A stretch of 6,191 nt of DNA from Deltaproteobacteria bacterium (GTDB lineage: Bacteria; Desulfobacterota; Desulfarculia; Adiutricales; JAGVGV01), in assembly GCA_015233515.1 (NCBI GenBank), contig JADFXS010000174.1:1-6191 (forward strand), read 5' to 3'. The translations under genes and the position numbers were made by a program. Below, piece after piece: positions 5,151 to 6,191 of this stretch (positions are counted from its first letter, which is position 1; every line of letters starts with the position of its first letter). Below the pieces are notes generated by a model. That model was not told the origin of the DNA, searched no databases, and saw nothing but the letters and a program-made list of their open reading frames with translations.

Positions 5151-6191
5151 ATGATTTCCGAAAATACCGTCCTTACTATTGACTTGCATGATCTGGTCCT
5201 GGCCCTATCCGAAGCCTTGGGCCTGGTGGGCGGTAAAATCGTCAATCACGGCAAGAGGGTGGCATGGCTGGCCTTGAACCTGGCGGAAGACCTACAACTA
5301 TCGCCTACGGAATTCGACGAGTTGCGGACTGCGGCTCTTCTCCATGACGCCGGAGTGTCTCGAACCAAAATTCATGAAAAACTCCGGCAGATGGATTGGG
5401 AAGGAGCCATGGAGCACTGTCAACACGGAGCAACCCTTCTAAAATCGTTTCCCCCTTTAACCCGGGCGGCCCAAATCATCCTTTATCATCACACTAAATG
5501 GCCGGACTTGGCTCGGATGGACATTGACCCACGGATTGCGTTATTAGCCAACTTGATTTTTCTCGCCGACCGCATCGACGTGCAAATCAATTGGGATATC
5601 GAACTGTTATTGAATCGAGACCGTATCGTCGCTCAGATAGAAAGCGTGGCCGAATCGTTTTTTCATCCGGAACTGTTAAAATCCTTTCATCGGAAAGCCA
5701 TGGTGGAGATATTTTGGTTAAGCCTTCACCCTCGGCATCTGCCCACGGCCCTTTCCGGTTTCAAACCCCTTAGCGCTTTGAGTCTGGATCTGGATGGATT
5801 GCAGAAATTGGCGCACGTTCTGGCGACCATAGTCGATAATAAAAGTTCTTTTACTCGATATCATTCCGAGGGCGTCAGCCGGTTGTGCGAATTTTTCGCT
5901 CAGCGCCTGGGAATGCCCGACCCAACCATAAAAAAATTAGGGATAGCCGGATTACTGCACGATGTTGGTAAGCTGGCCATCCCGGATGAAATATTGGATA
6001 AGCCTTCGGCCTTGACGGATGATGAATTCCAGATCGTGAAATGCCATCCGTTCGAGACTTATTACATCTTGTCCGGTCTGCCGGCTCTGAAGGATAGTCG
6101 GGACTGGGCGTCGTATCACCATGAAAAGGCCGACGGCTCCGGCTACGCTTTTCGCTACCGAGCTAAAGCTTATCGCCTCGAACACCTACTC
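5151..6191 (+). CDS. Tandem HD / HD-GYP domain protein, probable cyclic-di-GMP phosphodiesterase, C-terminus cut by window edge
   Basis: HD-GYP proteins are metal-dependent phosphodiesterases that hydrolyse c-di-GMP in the cytoplasm. The visible 347 residues contain two HD domains. The first (about 15-150) keeps the full ligand set: H33, H65-D66, H92, H113-H114 and D140, but lacks the lysine after HD (HDAGVS). The second (about 232 to the edge) has H238, H270-D271 with K274 (LLHDVGKLAIPDEIL), H299, H323-H324 and the signature HHEKADGSGYA at 323-333, where the usual final proline is alanine. There is no receiver, PAS or membrane segment in the visible part. The reading frame stays open to the last base. 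ATG at 5151 is the first in-frame start ahead of the conserved LHDLVLALSEALGLV segment; its Shine-Dalgarno is poor, only an AGG 3 nt upstream, so translation may be weak or controlled. It is divergent from the hybrid kinase, a possible regulatory partner. Activity on c-di-GMP rather than another nucleotide is inferred from the family. Confidence 0.92.
   Translation, partial: MISENTVLTIDLHDLVLALSEALGLVGGKIVNHGKRVAWLALNLAEDLQLSPTEFDELRTAALLHDAGVSRTKIHEKLRQMDWEGAMEHCQHGATLLKSFPPLTRAAQIILYHHTKWPDLARMDIDPRIALLANLIFLADRIDVQINWDIELLLNRDRIVAQIESVAESFFHPELLKSFHRKAMVEIFWLSLHPRHLPTALSGFKPLSALSLDLDGLQKLAHVLATIVDNKSSFTRYHSEGVSRLCEFFAQRLGMPDPTIKKLGIAGLLHDVGKLAIPDEILDKPSALTDDEFQIVKCHPFETYYILSGLPALKDSRDWASYHHEKADGSGYAFRYRAKAYRLEHLL

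Overview
The window comes from a bacterial chromosome with mid-range base composition. The style of its signalling proteins suggests a free-living Gram-negative of the deltaproteobacterial type (Desulfobacterota or relatives): a very long cytoplasmic PAS/GAF hybrid histidine kinase and a tandem HD/HD-GYP protein. That placement is inference only, because no rRNA or other phylogenetic marker is present.

Layout. Positions 1-213 (minus) hold the first 71 codons of a UDP-glucuronate decarboxylase-type sugar-nucleotide enzyme that runs off the left edge. Positions 214-691 are non-coding and contain a good sigma-70-like promoter reading leftward, a strong hairpin at the predicted start of its transcript, and smaller inverted repeats. 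Positions 692-4582 (minus) are one intact gene for a 1296-residue hybrid sensor histidine kinase with the order receiver, PAS, PAS, PAS, GAF, PAS, HisKA/HATPase, receiver. Positions 4583-5150 are a 568-bp divergent intergenic region, unusually rich in inverted repeats, with candidate promoters for both flanking genes and one doubtful 72-codon ORF. Positions 5151-6191 (plus) are the first 347 codons of a two-HD-domain protein of the HD-GYP (cyclic-di-GMP phosphodiesterase) type, cut by the right edge.

How it may work together. A multi-input phosphorelay kinase and a probable c-di-GMP hydrolase are transcribed divergently from one control region, and a gene for making UDP-xylose, a surface-polysaccharide precursor, lies downstream of the kinase. 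This would fit a locus linking environmental or redox sensing and second-messenger turnover to exopolysaccharide or cell-envelope glycan production, but the link rests on proximity alone. No CRISPR array, transposase, tRNA or rRNA was seen. The least explained part is the divergent region (about 4715-5150), with three consecutive perfect or near-perfect inverted repeats, a nested stem structure at 4962-5064 and a repeated 10-mer just upstream of the HD-GYP start.
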